Assembly (NCBI GenBank): GCA_029449235.1
Contig: JANATG010000014.1
Location: forward strand, 186,001-250,000
Source: Linnemannia schmuckeri
Lineage: Eukaryota; Mortierellomycota; Mortierellomycetes; Mortierellales; Mortierellaceae
Direction: 5' to 3'
DNA length: 64,000 nt
Positions 44,913 to 58,227 of the stretch are shown here, piece after piece. Position 1 is the first letter of the stretch, and each line of letters opens with the position of its first letter. The translations under genes and the position numbers were made by a program. The notes below the pieces were generated by a model. It saw only the letters and a list, made by a program, of their open reading frames with translations, was not told the DNA's origin and did no database searches.

Positions 44913-47900
44913 TTAAGCGGCAGGCGCAACGGGAGGGATGGTGGTCTCAGGTGAAGGAGTTGGGCTTGGTGCGACTGAGGGTGTAGTAGGAGAAACAACT
45001 GGCTCAGGTGTAGGGGCCACAATGGGGGCAGGGGTATAAGCGTACTCCTTGTAGTACCAGTCCTTAATCAAGGCAAAGTCAGGTCCGGTCTGAAGGGTGA
45101 TTAAACCCGCGGTCTCAGGGTAGTAAATACCACTGCTCATATCAGGGAACAAACCAATAGGGAAGCCAGGGACAGTAACCTTGGGTGACCAAGAGACAGA
45201 CAATGAATTGAGGGGACCGGCAGCGGCAGCAGGGATGATGTTCTCAATGAACCTAAGCATGAGCGCCTGTGCGCCAACTCTCTGAAGCTTCATCTTGAAA
45301 GTAATGGTCTTGGACTCGCCTGTTTTGAGTGTGTACTGCAAGTCATTCGTGAACTGAATGGGGCTGTATGTGTTGACTCCTGCCTTAACTGAGAGGAAGG
45401 ATGGGTCAAAAGCGTAGTCGTTCTCAGCTTTGGTGGCATCTCCTGTTACCGAGAATTCGTAGAGGAATGAATTGCTGACCGTGGTAGTCATCTCGATGAT
45501 GCCATCATTAACGGTGGTTGGCAGAATCTTGACAGTCCAGACATTGCCGTATGCTGGTGGTGGAGGGTTCGGAACGATGAGGTTCTGGGGAAGAGCGAGA
45601 GATGTCTTAAGCGTCGAAAGACCAGCGTTCAAGGCAGGGTTAGAGGTTGCAGTCGAGTTGGCCCACAAGGTCATAGTAGGAGAAAGCAGAGTGAGGTCGG
45701 TTCCGAAGACACCAGCGCTAGGTGCGGTGTAGCTTTGGCCAAGAAGTGAGGGAACAATGTTGTCTCCGGGGACGAGGCGAAGGTTAAAGATCTCGGTATA
45801 TCCGATTCGGTTCTCCTGTTCATATCCCTTGTATCCAGCTTCCATGCCCATGGTACCAATGTTAAGAGTAAGCTGACTGGGGTTGTGGATGTTGACAACG
45901 GTAGAAACGAAGGTGAACCCAGCCTGCCAGTTGGGATAGATCTGGATGACTGACAAGAACTCAATGTTGTTGAGTCCCTGAAGTCCGGCCATCGTAGTCT
46001 TGACGTCCAGAGGAATGCCCTTGATCTCGACCAAACCGAATGGGCCGAGCTTCAACATCGAATCAGCAGTACCGCGGAGACCAAGTGTGTAGTTGGTAGC
46101 CAAGTTCAGGGCACCTACAAAGGCTGTGTAAATGTCATGAGAACCTTCTGCAACAACCAATGGAGCTGCGGGGGTGTTGGTCGAGACCTTGGAGCCGACA
46201 GTGGTCGCATCTGAGTATGGCGTGTTGAGAGTACCGACAACTTGGCCATTCTCGTCCAGGATCTGCACGTTCTGAGCCAGCTGATGGATAGGAACATCCA
46301 TCGCAAAGGGAAGCTTGGTGTCTGCAGTGATGCTCGAGAGCGCCGTGGGAGCCCACACACAAGTAGCGCAAGCAAAGTCCATCTCCATCGAGTTGATCGT
46401 GACCGACGAAATTGGAGCCTCCTGCAGAGGAGGCAAGGCCGTGTCGAGGAGAAGGCTCTTGATCGCTGCATCCAGCCACGACACTCCGGGAGCAGCGACA
46501 CCTTGGGCCGTGAGAGGAGTAGCAACACCAGTCAAGGCGTTGTGGAAGATACCCTTGATGTAAGGGGTCTTGTCAGTACCGTCAGCAGCAATGGTGGCGT
46601 TCAATGCAAAGCTTGAGCTGCTGTGAGGGACCAAGGCCATGTTATAGGCAAAGGCGGGTCCAAGGACATGGCCGGCGAACTGGGTGTCGAACTGCGAGAC
46701 AGGGATCGTCATACCGATGGTCGAGGGGTTCGATAGCGACGCACTGATAGTCATGTGCATACCAGCATCGTCGATAGAACTGATGACATAGTTCAGCAGC
46801 TGCAGGCCAGGCAGCTTGTTGAATCCATCGAGAGTGACAGTCTTGGTCATCGACACACCAGGGAGTGAGGCTCCCATGGCGTTGACAACAATGCCCGTGG
46901 TCGAGATGGTCCACTCGAACTTCTCGTTGTTCAAAGCAAAGCTGGTGAAATCGGCAAAGGCTGCGCCGTCCGAGATGGTGAAGGGGACATTCTTCAGATC
47001 CAAAGCAGCACCTTGGTTGGCAATGGCCTTGACAGTCGGCATCGCCATGTTTCCAAGTGCCTTGCCGTTGAACGAGACAGTGAGGGGGTTGGGGAACACA
47101 ATCTCGGCATCCAAAGGACCGGTCTTGGAGATGACTCCGATAATGTCAGTAGAGAAGCTGGTCTCGGTGGGAGCGTTGAGAGTAATGGCATCAAAAGCGA
47201 GAGCTGAGCCGTTGACAAGGATCTGGGCGATGGGAGTACCAACAACAGGGATGAGCTTGAGGATGGTCTGGTCAGTGCCAGTGGGGACACCGGTCTGGGT
47301 GTAGGGCATCGTCACCTGGTAGTCGCCGACCTTGACAGTGGTGGTCATGGTGATGTCGACAGCAAGTCCAGCCATGGCCTTGGTCACAAACTCGGCAACG
47401 TTGAAGCCGACAAACAGGTCGGGTGAGGGGTTGCCGCCAGCCTGGAGAGCGAGGAGGCCGTCAAAGGCATCAGTGTTCAAGCCGTTGGAGACAGCCTGAG
47501 CACGGATCAAGGTCACAAGGTCATGAGGGTTGGTGTTCATAAGGAGAGGAGCCGTGATAGTACCAGCGCCAACACCGGGGATGACTGGGGGACTGCCAAA
47601 GGTCGAGACAACGGTTCCGAGAGCAACACCGTTGTAGGTGATCTTGGTGTCGATCGACAGGATGGTCATGGGAGGGACAAAGGGGTTGTTCACAGTGACC
47701 ACCGTCTGAGCGAGGCCATCGACAAGCGTGGTATCGAGGACAACAAGCGAGGCACCTCCGAGCAGCTTGGTGGGGAGACCAGGCATCTGGGTTTCAATGT
47801 TCAAAGCGCCAAAGGCAAGGTTGAGCGACTCGACAGCAGTGCTGGTGGGAGTGCCGACAATGCTGACAGTGGCGCCAGCTCCGCTGGTATACAGTGTCAA

Positions 47901-50427
47901 CAGCTCCATACCCTCAGGAGAGGCAGCAGGGTTGATCGACGATGAAGCCTGGATGGTGTTGGCGCCAGGGACAATGGCAAGGTTAGGCATCGTGACAGTG
48001 CCGAGGGCGACACCCTTGTAGACAAGGCTCAGCACAATATCGCCAGCGCTAAGCGAGATCGACGAGGGGTTGACAATGACAACAGTGATGGCCATGGTCA
48101 GCTCAGTGGTCGTACCCGACACAACCTGCAGAGAAGCAATCGAAGGAGCAGGGTTGGCAAGGCTCTGGAGTCCGCTGAGAGCAGTCGAGGCATTGAAGGG
48201 GATGTTGACCAGGTTGACTGTGCCGATCGACGTGTTGGCATAGACCGAGGCCTGGCCGACAACGTTGAAGGGGAGGTCAGCACCGACAGTCAAGTCGCGG
48301 TTGAACTCCTGGAAGGCTGTCTGCGAAGCCTGCTCGACAGTCAGAGGAGTCTGCAACAGGTCAAAGGTCAAGGTGCCAGCAGCCATGTTGGAGGTCGAGG
48401 GGTTGTAGCTCGAGTTCAAGCTGGCGATCGACACACCTCCGCGGGTGATGGTGAACGAGTTGGCGACCTGAGTGAACGCAATGTTGAAACCGAAACCGTC
48501 AGGGAGCGAGTAGTTGGCAATGACACCAGTAGAAGTAGTGGCGGGCTGGTAGGCGGTGGGAGGAGTGAAAGTAAGACCCAGAGCACCGAGATTTAAGGCC
48601 TTGATGAGCTGGAGGGGAGCTGGACTCTGGAGAGGGACAATCAGCTTGAGCTGCTTGACAGCTGTCGACAGCCACTCGACCGAGTTGACACCGTCGGGTT
48701 TGACTTCGAAACCAGTGGCAGTGGTCTCGGTGACCACGTTGCCAATGTAGCGCGACATCATCTCGGATGTGATGGCGAGACCCTCGGGGGTGGACTGAGG
48801 GACGAGGTATCCCTTCATGCTCAATGTCTGAGCGCCACGGACCATGGTCAAGTTGGACGAGGTGACGTATCCCATAAGAGTGTCCTTGTAGGAGATGGCG
48901 AGTGTGAGGGAGCCCATGTACATCTGGATGGCCGAGGGGTTGTTGACGGTGGTATCGATGTTGACGAGGATACCCTTTCCGGTGGGGTCGTCGCCTGGGA
49001 GCGAGAACTTTTCGATCTTGACACCCGAGAGACCATGGAATGCTGTAAGAGCGAAGCAAGATGAGACGTGGGGGAGATGATTGGGAAAAAGGGGGTTGAA
49101 AGTGAAATAATGGATGAATTAGGATCTATATTCGAGATATAAAACAAGGCAGAGAGAGTAGAGAGCGACATAGCATAGGTGACAGCAGTGAAAAGGATGT
49201 ATACCATTGACAGTGATGTCCTTGTCGAGGTCGAGATCCTTGACGGTGTGGCCAAGGGCCTTGACGTTGAGCTTTCCAGAGAGGTGCCAGACAAAGGTCT
49301 CGGCATTGAGCATGTAGCTGGTGAACTCTGTGAATGCGGCAGCATCAGTGACCTGGAAGCTGCTCTGGAGGTCCAAAGTACCGTGACCACCGCTGTTTGT
49401 GAAAGAGAGTAGAATGAAGGTATAGACGTGAACAGTCAGTAACATCCAGGGAATAACACTCAAAGATCAGAAATCAAATAACAAGATATTCAAATTAACT
49501 GGACACACAAACAGAAGGGGACCAAAATCTACAACAATGGAGAGCAAAGTGAACAAGGCCGAAAAATACAACTTACGAGGCAGTGCTGGTGCCAGGGATG
49601 ATGGTGGTGCCGAGGACCTTGTTGTTCCAGGAGACAGTGACGGTGCCGGGGAAGGAGATGTCGGCGTGGAAGGGGCCAGTGTTGTCCATCTCTCCGACCA
49701 TGACAATGTCCATCGAGGTGGCAGAGGGGTTGGTGATGTCCTACATACGTGATGCATTGATGGCGAGATAAAGAGGTGTTACAGGTGATGAGACCAAGTG
49801 GTCAAAAGTGAAGGAGAACGAGGGCGTGTGTTGACAGTGCAGAGAAGAATGGTGATGATGGGAGAGAGAGGAACGAAGAGGGAGGAGCAGGTGTAAGGTA
49901 GAGGGGTAGAGGAGTGGTAGGATAGGGAAGTATGGGGAGATGAGTTATTGGAGACAGGGAGCAGATGGAGAGATGGAAGATATGAGAGGTAAAGAGGGTG
50001 CGTTTCAGTGGACGTGAAAAGGAAGGGAAAGAAAGGTAAAAAAAGGAGAAGATGAGGGAAAAGCGCGATGAAGGGGGAGAGGCGGTAGAAGAGTCGCGTG
50101 GCGAGAGAGGAAGAGTTGTTAGTACCCATGGAGTATGAGCTTTTCTGCGTTTACCCATACCCTCCATCAATAAAAAGAGGAGGAGCGACTTACAATCTGA
50201 GAGAAGCTGATGGTGGCCTTGTTCATGAGACCTTGGGCAATCTTAGGCATGATGACATAGAGGGCCAGGACTACAGCGATAATGATAGCAATGATAGTTG
50301 TGGGGATGCAGCAAATCCAGAATTTGCGGCGACGGTAGAATTTGGGGCGGTTAGCCTGTTTGACATCTTCATACTCGTCAAATTCGTCGTGCTGCTGCTC
50401 ATCTTCTTCACGGATGTCGAAAGCCAT
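44913..50427 (-). CDS. Large DUF3712-type single-pass membrane protein, copy B (four exons)
   Basis: Exons on the - strand are 50427-50194, 49740-49577, 49392-49205 and 49042-44913, giving 1571 residues, with all splice sites as in copy A. The acidic N-terminus, RRRK, membrane segment at about 36-60, repeated NPS-type beta-rich segments and Pro/Ser/Thr-rich C-terminus are unchanged. Differences from A are few and partly clustered: in the C-terminal part A has GAITYKP where B has GVNTYSP, and A has YPNSQAGF where B has YPNWQAGF. At several silent positions in the middle of exon 4, B agrees with copy C rather than A, so it looks like a mosaic. AATAAA on the - strand lies at 44751-44746. Confidence 0.82.
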
Positions 50428-53400
50428 GACAAGGGGTGAAAATCAGGGAGGAGGGCTGTGGATATGGAGAAGGAGGATGCTACTGATGGAACTGTCGACC
50501 GTGGGGCAGGGAGTAGCGAGAAATGGGTCTTGCCTAGGAGGGATGGTGAGGGGAAGTAGGAGGAGGGTAGAGGAAGAGGGGCGGGGAGTTGACGGGGGGG
50601 AAGAGAAACAAGGAGAGTGCCAAAGATCGAACCTAGGGGCGGTATGTTCTTTTTATATTGTCAGCAAATACGAAAGAAAAAATAAAAAGGGATATGGGCA
50701 TTGGCGCAACAACCATGTTGGGCACAAAAACGGGAAAGGCCACCCTCGTAGTGCTCATTGTTTACTTTGCTCACAAATTTTGTTGCTTGTTTGTTTGTAT
50801 GTGAATGGATTTTGTACACGATGTAGTTGATGGATATGTGGTATAGGTAGATATGCATTACTCGACAAGATGGAAGGACTCGTTTGTTGAAAGAAGGTGC
50901 TCTTCTTTTGGCCAGAGTCGCCGAACCCAAACATCGACGCCATCCTCACGACCTTGAAGAAAGCTCTTTTTCTAAAGTAACTTTCTAAAATGAGGCTGAA
51001 ATAATGTCCCACCCCTTCGTATTCATGTCAGTGGACGATGCCTTTGGGTTGCTTCTTCACTCGCGATTGCTCTCACCTCAAAACATGCTCGCCTCCCATT
51101 CTATCTAATGTCTCGCTCTTTCTTCTCCTCCACATCTGTTCGTCCTGAGATGTGGTTATGGTGTGGGTTTCCCGATCGGAGAGGGAAAAACATGGTCAGT
51201 GGAATAAATGCTTGTTAAGCTTGAATTTTCAAAGAGACCATTTGCACGCGTTTGTTTGTTTTTCCTCTCATCCTTCTTCCTGTCCATTCTTTCACCTTTA
51301 GGTTACTCTCTTTTGTTGTTGAGTGTACTCCGTCATTTCGTTGCGCTTCATGTATTGTTTTCTCTCTAGAACATGTTCGCGTGCTGCAATGTCTGCATTT
51401 CGCTGCAGACACACACTTTTCTGTATCAAGACGTTCGCAATGCAGTGCTGTGTACGCATGGTTTGATTACAGATGAAAGGAAAAATGAAGTGCAGAGTAG
51501 CAGGTGGTTGTTCCTGTGTAAAATGCAAGGTGGGCTTCACTTTCAGTCTCCATACATTATTTACAACATCCCTTCATTGGTTCATTTTCCCACATCTCCT
51601 TCTCACATCTCTCTCTCCCACTGTAGTTCTCTCCCTCCAAATGAATTCACACACACCATACAAACCTTATTTTCCATTCAAAATGTCGCATTACTCGATT
51701 TGATTGTCTTTTTTTGTATGCTTTTTTTTTCTTTACTCCGCTCTTCTTTCTTTCTTTCTTTCTTTTTTTCTTTCTCCACGTACCATTGAAGGTCAGAGAG
51801 AGGAAATGAAAAGGAAGGAAAGAGACAAAGGCAGGAGAGACACATAAGAAAGAGGGAGAAGAGTGAGGGAGCCCTTTTTGTGCATAAACAAGCTAGCGAT
51901 CGGCGTTAGTCTTCAGCAAACCTAAAATCATCCGATTGTTTTCTTTGTTGACTTTTATTTGCTTTGATTCATCGTCTCTGGCCTAACTGCATCGCCCAAT
52001 TTTTGAGTTTTATTTTCTTGGCGTTGCTCACATTTTTTTCCTTTATCTCTTGTCTGGGTCCCCTTGGATGGACATGATCCCAAGAGGTATTGCTGCGATG
52101 AAAGAAAGAAGGAGAAAGGGTATGATGGAGAATTTCTTGGAATGAAAACAAAATGATACTCTTTCATAGATACGTCCACTCCACAACGACCAGTCAATGC
52201 GCAAGAGTTGATGGAGGGAAGAAGAGATAGAGAGGATGGATTCATTGCACTACGGACCTGAGTTATCAAACTGTCTCTAGCAAGGGCTACGCATTCTCAA
52301 TTTTTGTTTTATTTTTGTTTGTTTATTTTTTTGTTTTTTGGTATTTGTTTACGAAAGTGGAAAAACATTTGACAAAGATTAAACGCAGTCGTCTAGACCC
52401 GGTCTATAGAACTTCAACTAATCTCCACTGGAGAAATTCGTCGCATGTTGACCCGACACTTTACCATGATGCGCAGAAGTCATTACGTGCCACTTGCTGG
52501 AGGATTCTCTTCCCTTTTAGTCCTTTTCCTCCTCTTCGTCCTCCTTCCGCCTCTATCCCCATCCATCTATTCATGTTTTCTTCCTTCCCTTGCTCCCTTC
52601 CGCCTTCCTTCTCTCCGTTCCTTTCCTTTTTTTTCTTCAAAGCGATATCTTCATCCTTTGAAGATGGTGCTACCAGAAAAGACACATTTTGTACGACCTT
52701 CATCTACCATATAAACACGGGTGTACTACAAGCTGGTAAAAAATCACAATAACAACTCCCAAACCTAAAATGCATCGATAGGGCGGTTTTGTTTTGTTTT
52801 CTCGAGTTTGTTTTGCGCCCAAAGAAAAAAAAGTAGTACAACAAAGAGTTCCTATTCTTTGAGAACAACATGTTTTTCCTATCTGTAAAAAAGGAATTGG
52901 CCCCTTTATTACATGAGGTACCAAGACTTCCGCTCGAAAGGTGCAAGGCTGGTTCTTGAAATGCCGATTCGGTCGATAGGATTGATAGGAGTCGTAGCAT
53001 GAGGGAAGAGGGAAGAGGGAAGAAGAAACATCATCTTGGTGAATACAGGCGGGTGAAAAAAGGTGCAGGCGCTCCACTAGTCGTTACCGGAAAAAATATG
53101 AATAAACAAACGCTGTGGAGAAGATTCGTGTAAATGGGTTCATTTTACTTTGTTCCGAATGTTCGCACTGACCGTAAAAAAGACTTGAAGGGAGAGAATG
53201 GGATGTTTCTTCAACCCTCATGATCGTGCATCTTGGGTTACTTCGGTGAAGGACTTTTTGGATGTTAGGGTGAGAGAGATATGTAACAAGAGAATGACAA
53301 ATGAAAAAAGGAATAACATTGCGGCGTGAACATTCTAGATATATGTCTTCCAATCACCGAGCGCAACAGGACGTGTGTGAGGGAACGAGTAGGTGAGATG

Positions 53401-56400
53401 TAAATTATACACAGGATGAGAATACACGTAGTATTTGTGATGTGTGGTATCATTTTTTGTTTCGTTGTTATTTTCGTTGCTTGCTTTTGTTTTGATTTGT
53501 GGGTGTACAATTTTCGCCGTTTGCAGTGGGCTCCTTTCCCAAGGCTCAAAGGGCGCCAACGAATGATCCTCTTCTTCATTGGGCTATGTCGTGGTGCTAC
53601 AATACCTTACTGAAGCTTTTGTCTGTAAGACCATGGATCTCTACACGCATGACTCTTCGCTTTTCTTAACCTCACTTTCCAGGGTGTCAAAGGCAGGAGT
53701 GCAGTAGAAGGATGCATGTAGTACAGGATAATTCCGATGACAAACACCTAACAAAAATTGCTTTTTTCCTCGTGAGAGGCTGTTAATGTTTGCTTTCGAC
53801 CTGTTCCTAATGTATCCAAGATGCAGTCAGTCTGTTAGTCAGCTACTGCAATGTAACGCAAAAAAAAACATTACAACGAAGACGTGTAAAATACACGTGT
53901 GACAAGGAATGATGATAGAATCTAGATCACACAAAAATATAAGAAGTAGGTGAAAAAGCATGCATATGCCCAGCAAGCGACCCTTGCGTTACTGTCCTCC
54001 TCCAGGCGAATTGCGGCTACAGCTCAGGAATCTTGACAGTGGTTGCAATACGTGTGAGTACATATCGAGGAATGAGTCCGTGCTGTATTTGACTTTTCCT
54101 AGTCTCCTCTCTATTTACCAACGAATGAGAAGTAAGGCAAGTGATCTGGGAGAGAGCGGTATCGTATCCCTTATTCGTAGTTGGGTCTTCTCCACAAGGC
54201 TCATAAATTTCCTTCCTTCTCCGATCCTTCCTCTTAAGAAAAGGGCTACTTTAGAGGGAAGAAAAATAGCACTCATTGACGTCCGTGGGCAGGTGGCATT
54301 CTTCCAAAGGATAAGTCAGGACAGTGGAAGAAAGAATGAGACGCAAGGAGAACGAAAAACTATGAAAATAGATGCCAAGGGCTAGGTATTTCATTTCAAT
54401 GCGCCGCGATGTTTCACTGGCGCGTTCATCCTCATCGAACACAATCTTTTTTTACGCTACGTTGTTTCTATGGCGGAATTTTGTAACTTTTTTCATCCAA
54501 AGTGGGAGTGGTTGTCAAAGGCGACAGAAAACAAAGGCGTTTCATTCACGTCCTCTTCCCGCCCATGTTTACTTCACGCTCTCTCTTTGATTCTAGAAAA
54601 TGGCAGACCTTGATGAGTCCAAGTCCCCTGATTGATGGATTGAGCCCGTGTTAACCATAAATGAATCCAGAGCAGCACAGTAAGGCAGAAAGAGGGGACA
54701 GCTGTTACTCTTGATGAACAACTTCTTGGTTTTATAACATGGTCTCATGCTGGCAGCTCTGTTATCCCAACAAAAAATCCATATCAAGTAATCGAAAAGA
54801 TAGATCCATGAAAAGTTTAAGAGAGCTTAAATACTAAAAATCTAACCCGCCTGTAAGATTTCCGTGTGACAACCCCAGTAAGAACTCTTTTTTGGGCTGT
54901 TTCTTTCTCTCTCTTCCTCTCTCAACTTCTCTCCATTCAGAAAAGTAAATAAAGAGCCCGGATACTCACATGAGCTACCTCTGCTTTTGACCCACCTGGA
55001 AGTAATCAAACGCCGAACACGCCACTCCAAAACCGAAAAATGAGAGGCGCGTAATTTATCCATCAGGCGCGTTTTAGTGTGGAGGAAGAGAAAGAGAAGA
55101 CGCAACCGAGAACTTTCTCCACATTTGAATTTGAATTCTTCCCTAACTAACCTCTGTGGTTTACGGCTCCGACTAGGGAACAGGCCACTCCATTGCCTTT
55201 GTTCACCACGCACCCTCTCAGCTCTTAAAGGTGCAGATCAACAGCTCTGAGGGGTATACTCGTTTAGTGCCGGTATTATCGATACTGCCTACTCACAACA
55301 AAGGGGCTGTTATCTCGAAAAATACTAGGAGGATATTGCACAAAAGCGAGAGTGGATGGTTTGCTTTTGTCGTTGCCTTGGCCCAACTTGCTGTCAAAAG
55401 GTGAGGGTAGCATACAACACGAGTTTGTGTGTTTGTACCATCATTTGACAGGAGAAGTATAGGAAGAGCGGGCTCATGACTGAGGAAAGGGACAAATGTC
55501 TGAAAAGCCAAACATGAGAGAGAAGTAGGGAAAGGACTGGGAAACATTGATGCCTTTGGGATAGGTGTGGCACTGCAAACCTTATCCACTGCTGAGAAGG
55601 AAGGAACCAATTGCCTTCAGGTCTTTACGTACGACGACATCTCTCAACTACATACTTCGATCCATGCCAAACCTTGTGTTTGCATTAACAAAGTTGTACT
55701 TTTGTTGATATATCCTAACACTCCCACCAAGAACGTGTACGCGCACTAGGCGTTCTTTTCTGTTCTTTTTTACCATCTGTCGTACGGTATTCTCCCACAG
55801 TGAGTTTTCATGCAAGAAATTATCCGACACGACACTCCCTTCTATCAATGGGTGAAAACACTCAAACAGCACCCAACCAACGGAGAATGTAAACAATACG
55901 CCGAGGAATCCATACCTACAGAGAGAAACGTGCTCTGAACCGAAGTTTGTATTGTTTACGTGTGACATCCATACAACTTGGCCATGAATTAACCGAATAT
56001 GAACAAAGTTTAGGAAGTCCCACGCATTGCCCTGCCACATCAACTCGCCCTCCATGGTCCCATTTTGTCACTTTGTCGTTTCACGAACACCCGTTTGGAT
56101 ACGCTAAACAAAGTTCTACAATACCAAGAAACTAAACCACTCAAACGTTCCTTCTTCTCACCATGCATATCAGCTTTGTCAGTGCATTCTTTCTCCAGCT
56201 ACAGTGCCAGTTCAATTGCTATTTACTGTATTCGAAGTGAGGTAGCGAGAGTAGTGCCTATGCACTCTTCCCTTTGTCTTTGGTGTTTATGCTGTCTGCT
56301 CTCCCCGCAAGTTGATCTCCGCCTAAACTGGAACAGCCCTCTATTTTTTTGTTTGTAGGATCTTTGATCTGCTTAATCTTAACGTTGCAATCTTTTGTCG

Positions 56401-56419
56401 CTTCGCACTCCCTCTATGG
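50428..56419. other. About 6 kb without a recognisable gene (unit B)
   Basis: Counterpart of 18168-24443. The first ~200 bp are purine-rich on the + strand and probably form the promoter of the - strand gene. A (TTTC)n tract lies near 51740-51775 in B-specific sequence. Short frames match those of unit A and are not supported as genes. Confidence 0.55.
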
Positions 56420-56426
56420 TATAAAA
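56420..56426 (+). promoter_or_regulatory. TATA box of ML gene B
   Basis: TATAAAA lies 88 bp upstream of ATG 56514, identical in sequence and spacing to that of ML gene A. Confidence 0.7.
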
Positions 56427-56513
56427 GGGACCAAACAGCCCGCTTTTTTCATTCCTTGCACTTCTCGTCCCACAATCACCCAGCCATCCCACACTCACTC
56501 ACCTTTTATTATC

Positions 56514-57292
56514 ATGAAATTCACCACCGCCCTCGCTGTTCTCGCTACCGCTGTCATCTCCGCTGTCTCAGCCCAGACCGGAACCTACACCGACTTGAGC
56601 AACTGCCCCAACGCTGGCCCCACTGGCTATGCCGCCACTAATGTGACCATCTCTCCCTCCCCCCTCTGCATCAGCAAGCCCTTCTGCCTGACTGCCACTG
56701 GCATTCTTTCCACCCCCATCACAGAGGGTGCTGAGTACGTCATCACTGGTCGCTGGCTCGGGCGCGTCCTCTACACTGATGTCCATGACTTGTGCTCCCT
56801 CCTTGCTGCCAATGGTCAGAGTTGCGACGTCCCTGCTGGACCCTTCAACTTGAAGTTGTGTGTTGATCTCAAGCCCCACTACCCCAACGGCGTAAGTCTT
56901 TTGCGTATCATTCGAACGACGGCAGTTCGGGTGCAATTTTGCCATATTCCACCCATAAGCTTTTCTGTCTCCACCCATAAGCTTTTCTGTCTATTTCTCA
57001 CCACCAATGTATATCTTTTTTTTTGTCTTTCATATAGTGGGTCTTCGACTTCCAATTCCATGCTAACAACGGCGACGGAAATCTTCTCTTCTGCCAGTCA
57101 AGTAAGTTTTTTCCTAGACTTTATTATTCGTTGAAAGCATAGAGTGTCAAAACTTGTAAAACAATCCTTGAACTGACGTATTTCTCCTGTTGGTTAATTT
57201 TGTTTTTCCTTGAATACTGCCTACTAGCCCCTAACTATCCCAACATTGAGAACCCTCAACTTGTGGGTTTGAAGGGAATCAACTGTCCCTAA
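56514..57292 (+). CDS. Secreted ML-domain-like (lipid-binding type) protein, copy B (three exons)
   Basis: Exons 56514-56891, 57038-57101 and 57228-57292 encode 168 residues; the protein and both introns look identical to copy A. Signal peptide at residues 1-20, cysteines in SPLCISKPFC, HDLC, GQSCDV, LCVDL, LLFCQS and GINCP. The role as a soluble lipid carrier is inferred from the ML family. Complete identity in introns and flanks points to a very recent duplication or conversion event rather than purifying selection alone. Confidence 0.8.
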
Positions 57293-58227
57293 ATCTAGGG
57301 ACAAAAAAACGCGTCGATTTCATTCTTTTTGGAAGTCACTCGTCATCACCGGCCATCGCCATCCTAAAGCTAGATCTCCTCCTCAAATACACGGAAAAGC
57401 ATACGAACAAAAAATAAATAGCAAATATACTTTGTTGCACACATGAAATTCGTCAAAAGCGCGAAGAGAACATACCGCATGATCCACGCCAGCCTACTTC
57501 GAAACATAAAACACAGCGGCAAAGGCCATATACTGATAAAAAAAAATGGTGCTACCTTTGCTCATAACAATACTAAGAGATCGCATTGCTTTAGCGCTGA
57601 GAGAGCGAGGTTACACGGTGTGAGAGCGAGAAAGGACACATCAGATCGTTGACCGGGGAGGCTAGTAGGATCGACGGCGCAGCCATCAGTTAAAACTCTG
57701 ACTTTCTTTTAGTTACGACGGGCTTCGCCTAGATCTTCGGAGAATTTAGAAAAACGAGGGGACAAACATGGAAAAGGAAAAATACAGGTTCTTTAATTAA
57801 GCCATGCTTTGCATTGGCTAAACTAAAAAAAAACCCCCCCAAACAGCACCTGAGCCCAGCATTATTTCTACAACCGGCACACACATGTCAATTTGTTACA
57901 CAATAAGAAAACAATGGGGCCTGAGCATTGCATCATTTCCATATCCCACGCACTGGCCTTCACCTGACGCTAAAAAAAAAGGGGGGACTCGGAATCATTT
58001 ATTTTTCTTGCAGTAGCTGACGATTGATCTTGGTTGTAAGAATTCAAAAATAGCACATCGTTTTGTTCTAAAACTTTTGTTCATTATGAACAGTTAAAAG
58101 ATTTATTTGAACACTGAAAATTATTGTTCAATGGATATCAGGAGGAAAAGGCATGAAAAGTGTGGGAAGGTGATATTAGGATTAAGGCGTTTCGACAAAT
58201 AGAAGAAAGAGGGAATCAAAAGATCAT
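57293..58227. other. Right edge of unit B and 3' region of copy C
   Basis: Homology to unit A fades near 57770. Unique AT-rich DNA follows with runs of A, C and G (57826-57842, 57973-57985). A diverged match to the 3' flank of copies A and B starts near 58105 (CACTGAAAATTATTGTTCAATGG); TTTATT at 58102-58107 is AATAAA on the - strand. No gene is seen. Confidence 0.5.

Larger units (their letters stand above)
44643..57770. repeat. Segmental duplication, unit B (partner 12385-25880)
   Basis: Same gene order and orientation as unit A. The 52425-57640 part is nearly identical to 20450-25660, including non-coding DNA. Differences cluster in the 50.65-52.40 kb part and in the membrane-protein C-terminus. 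Unit B lacks the MITE-containing ~450 bp and has extra sequence at 51605-51795. Confidence 0.9.
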
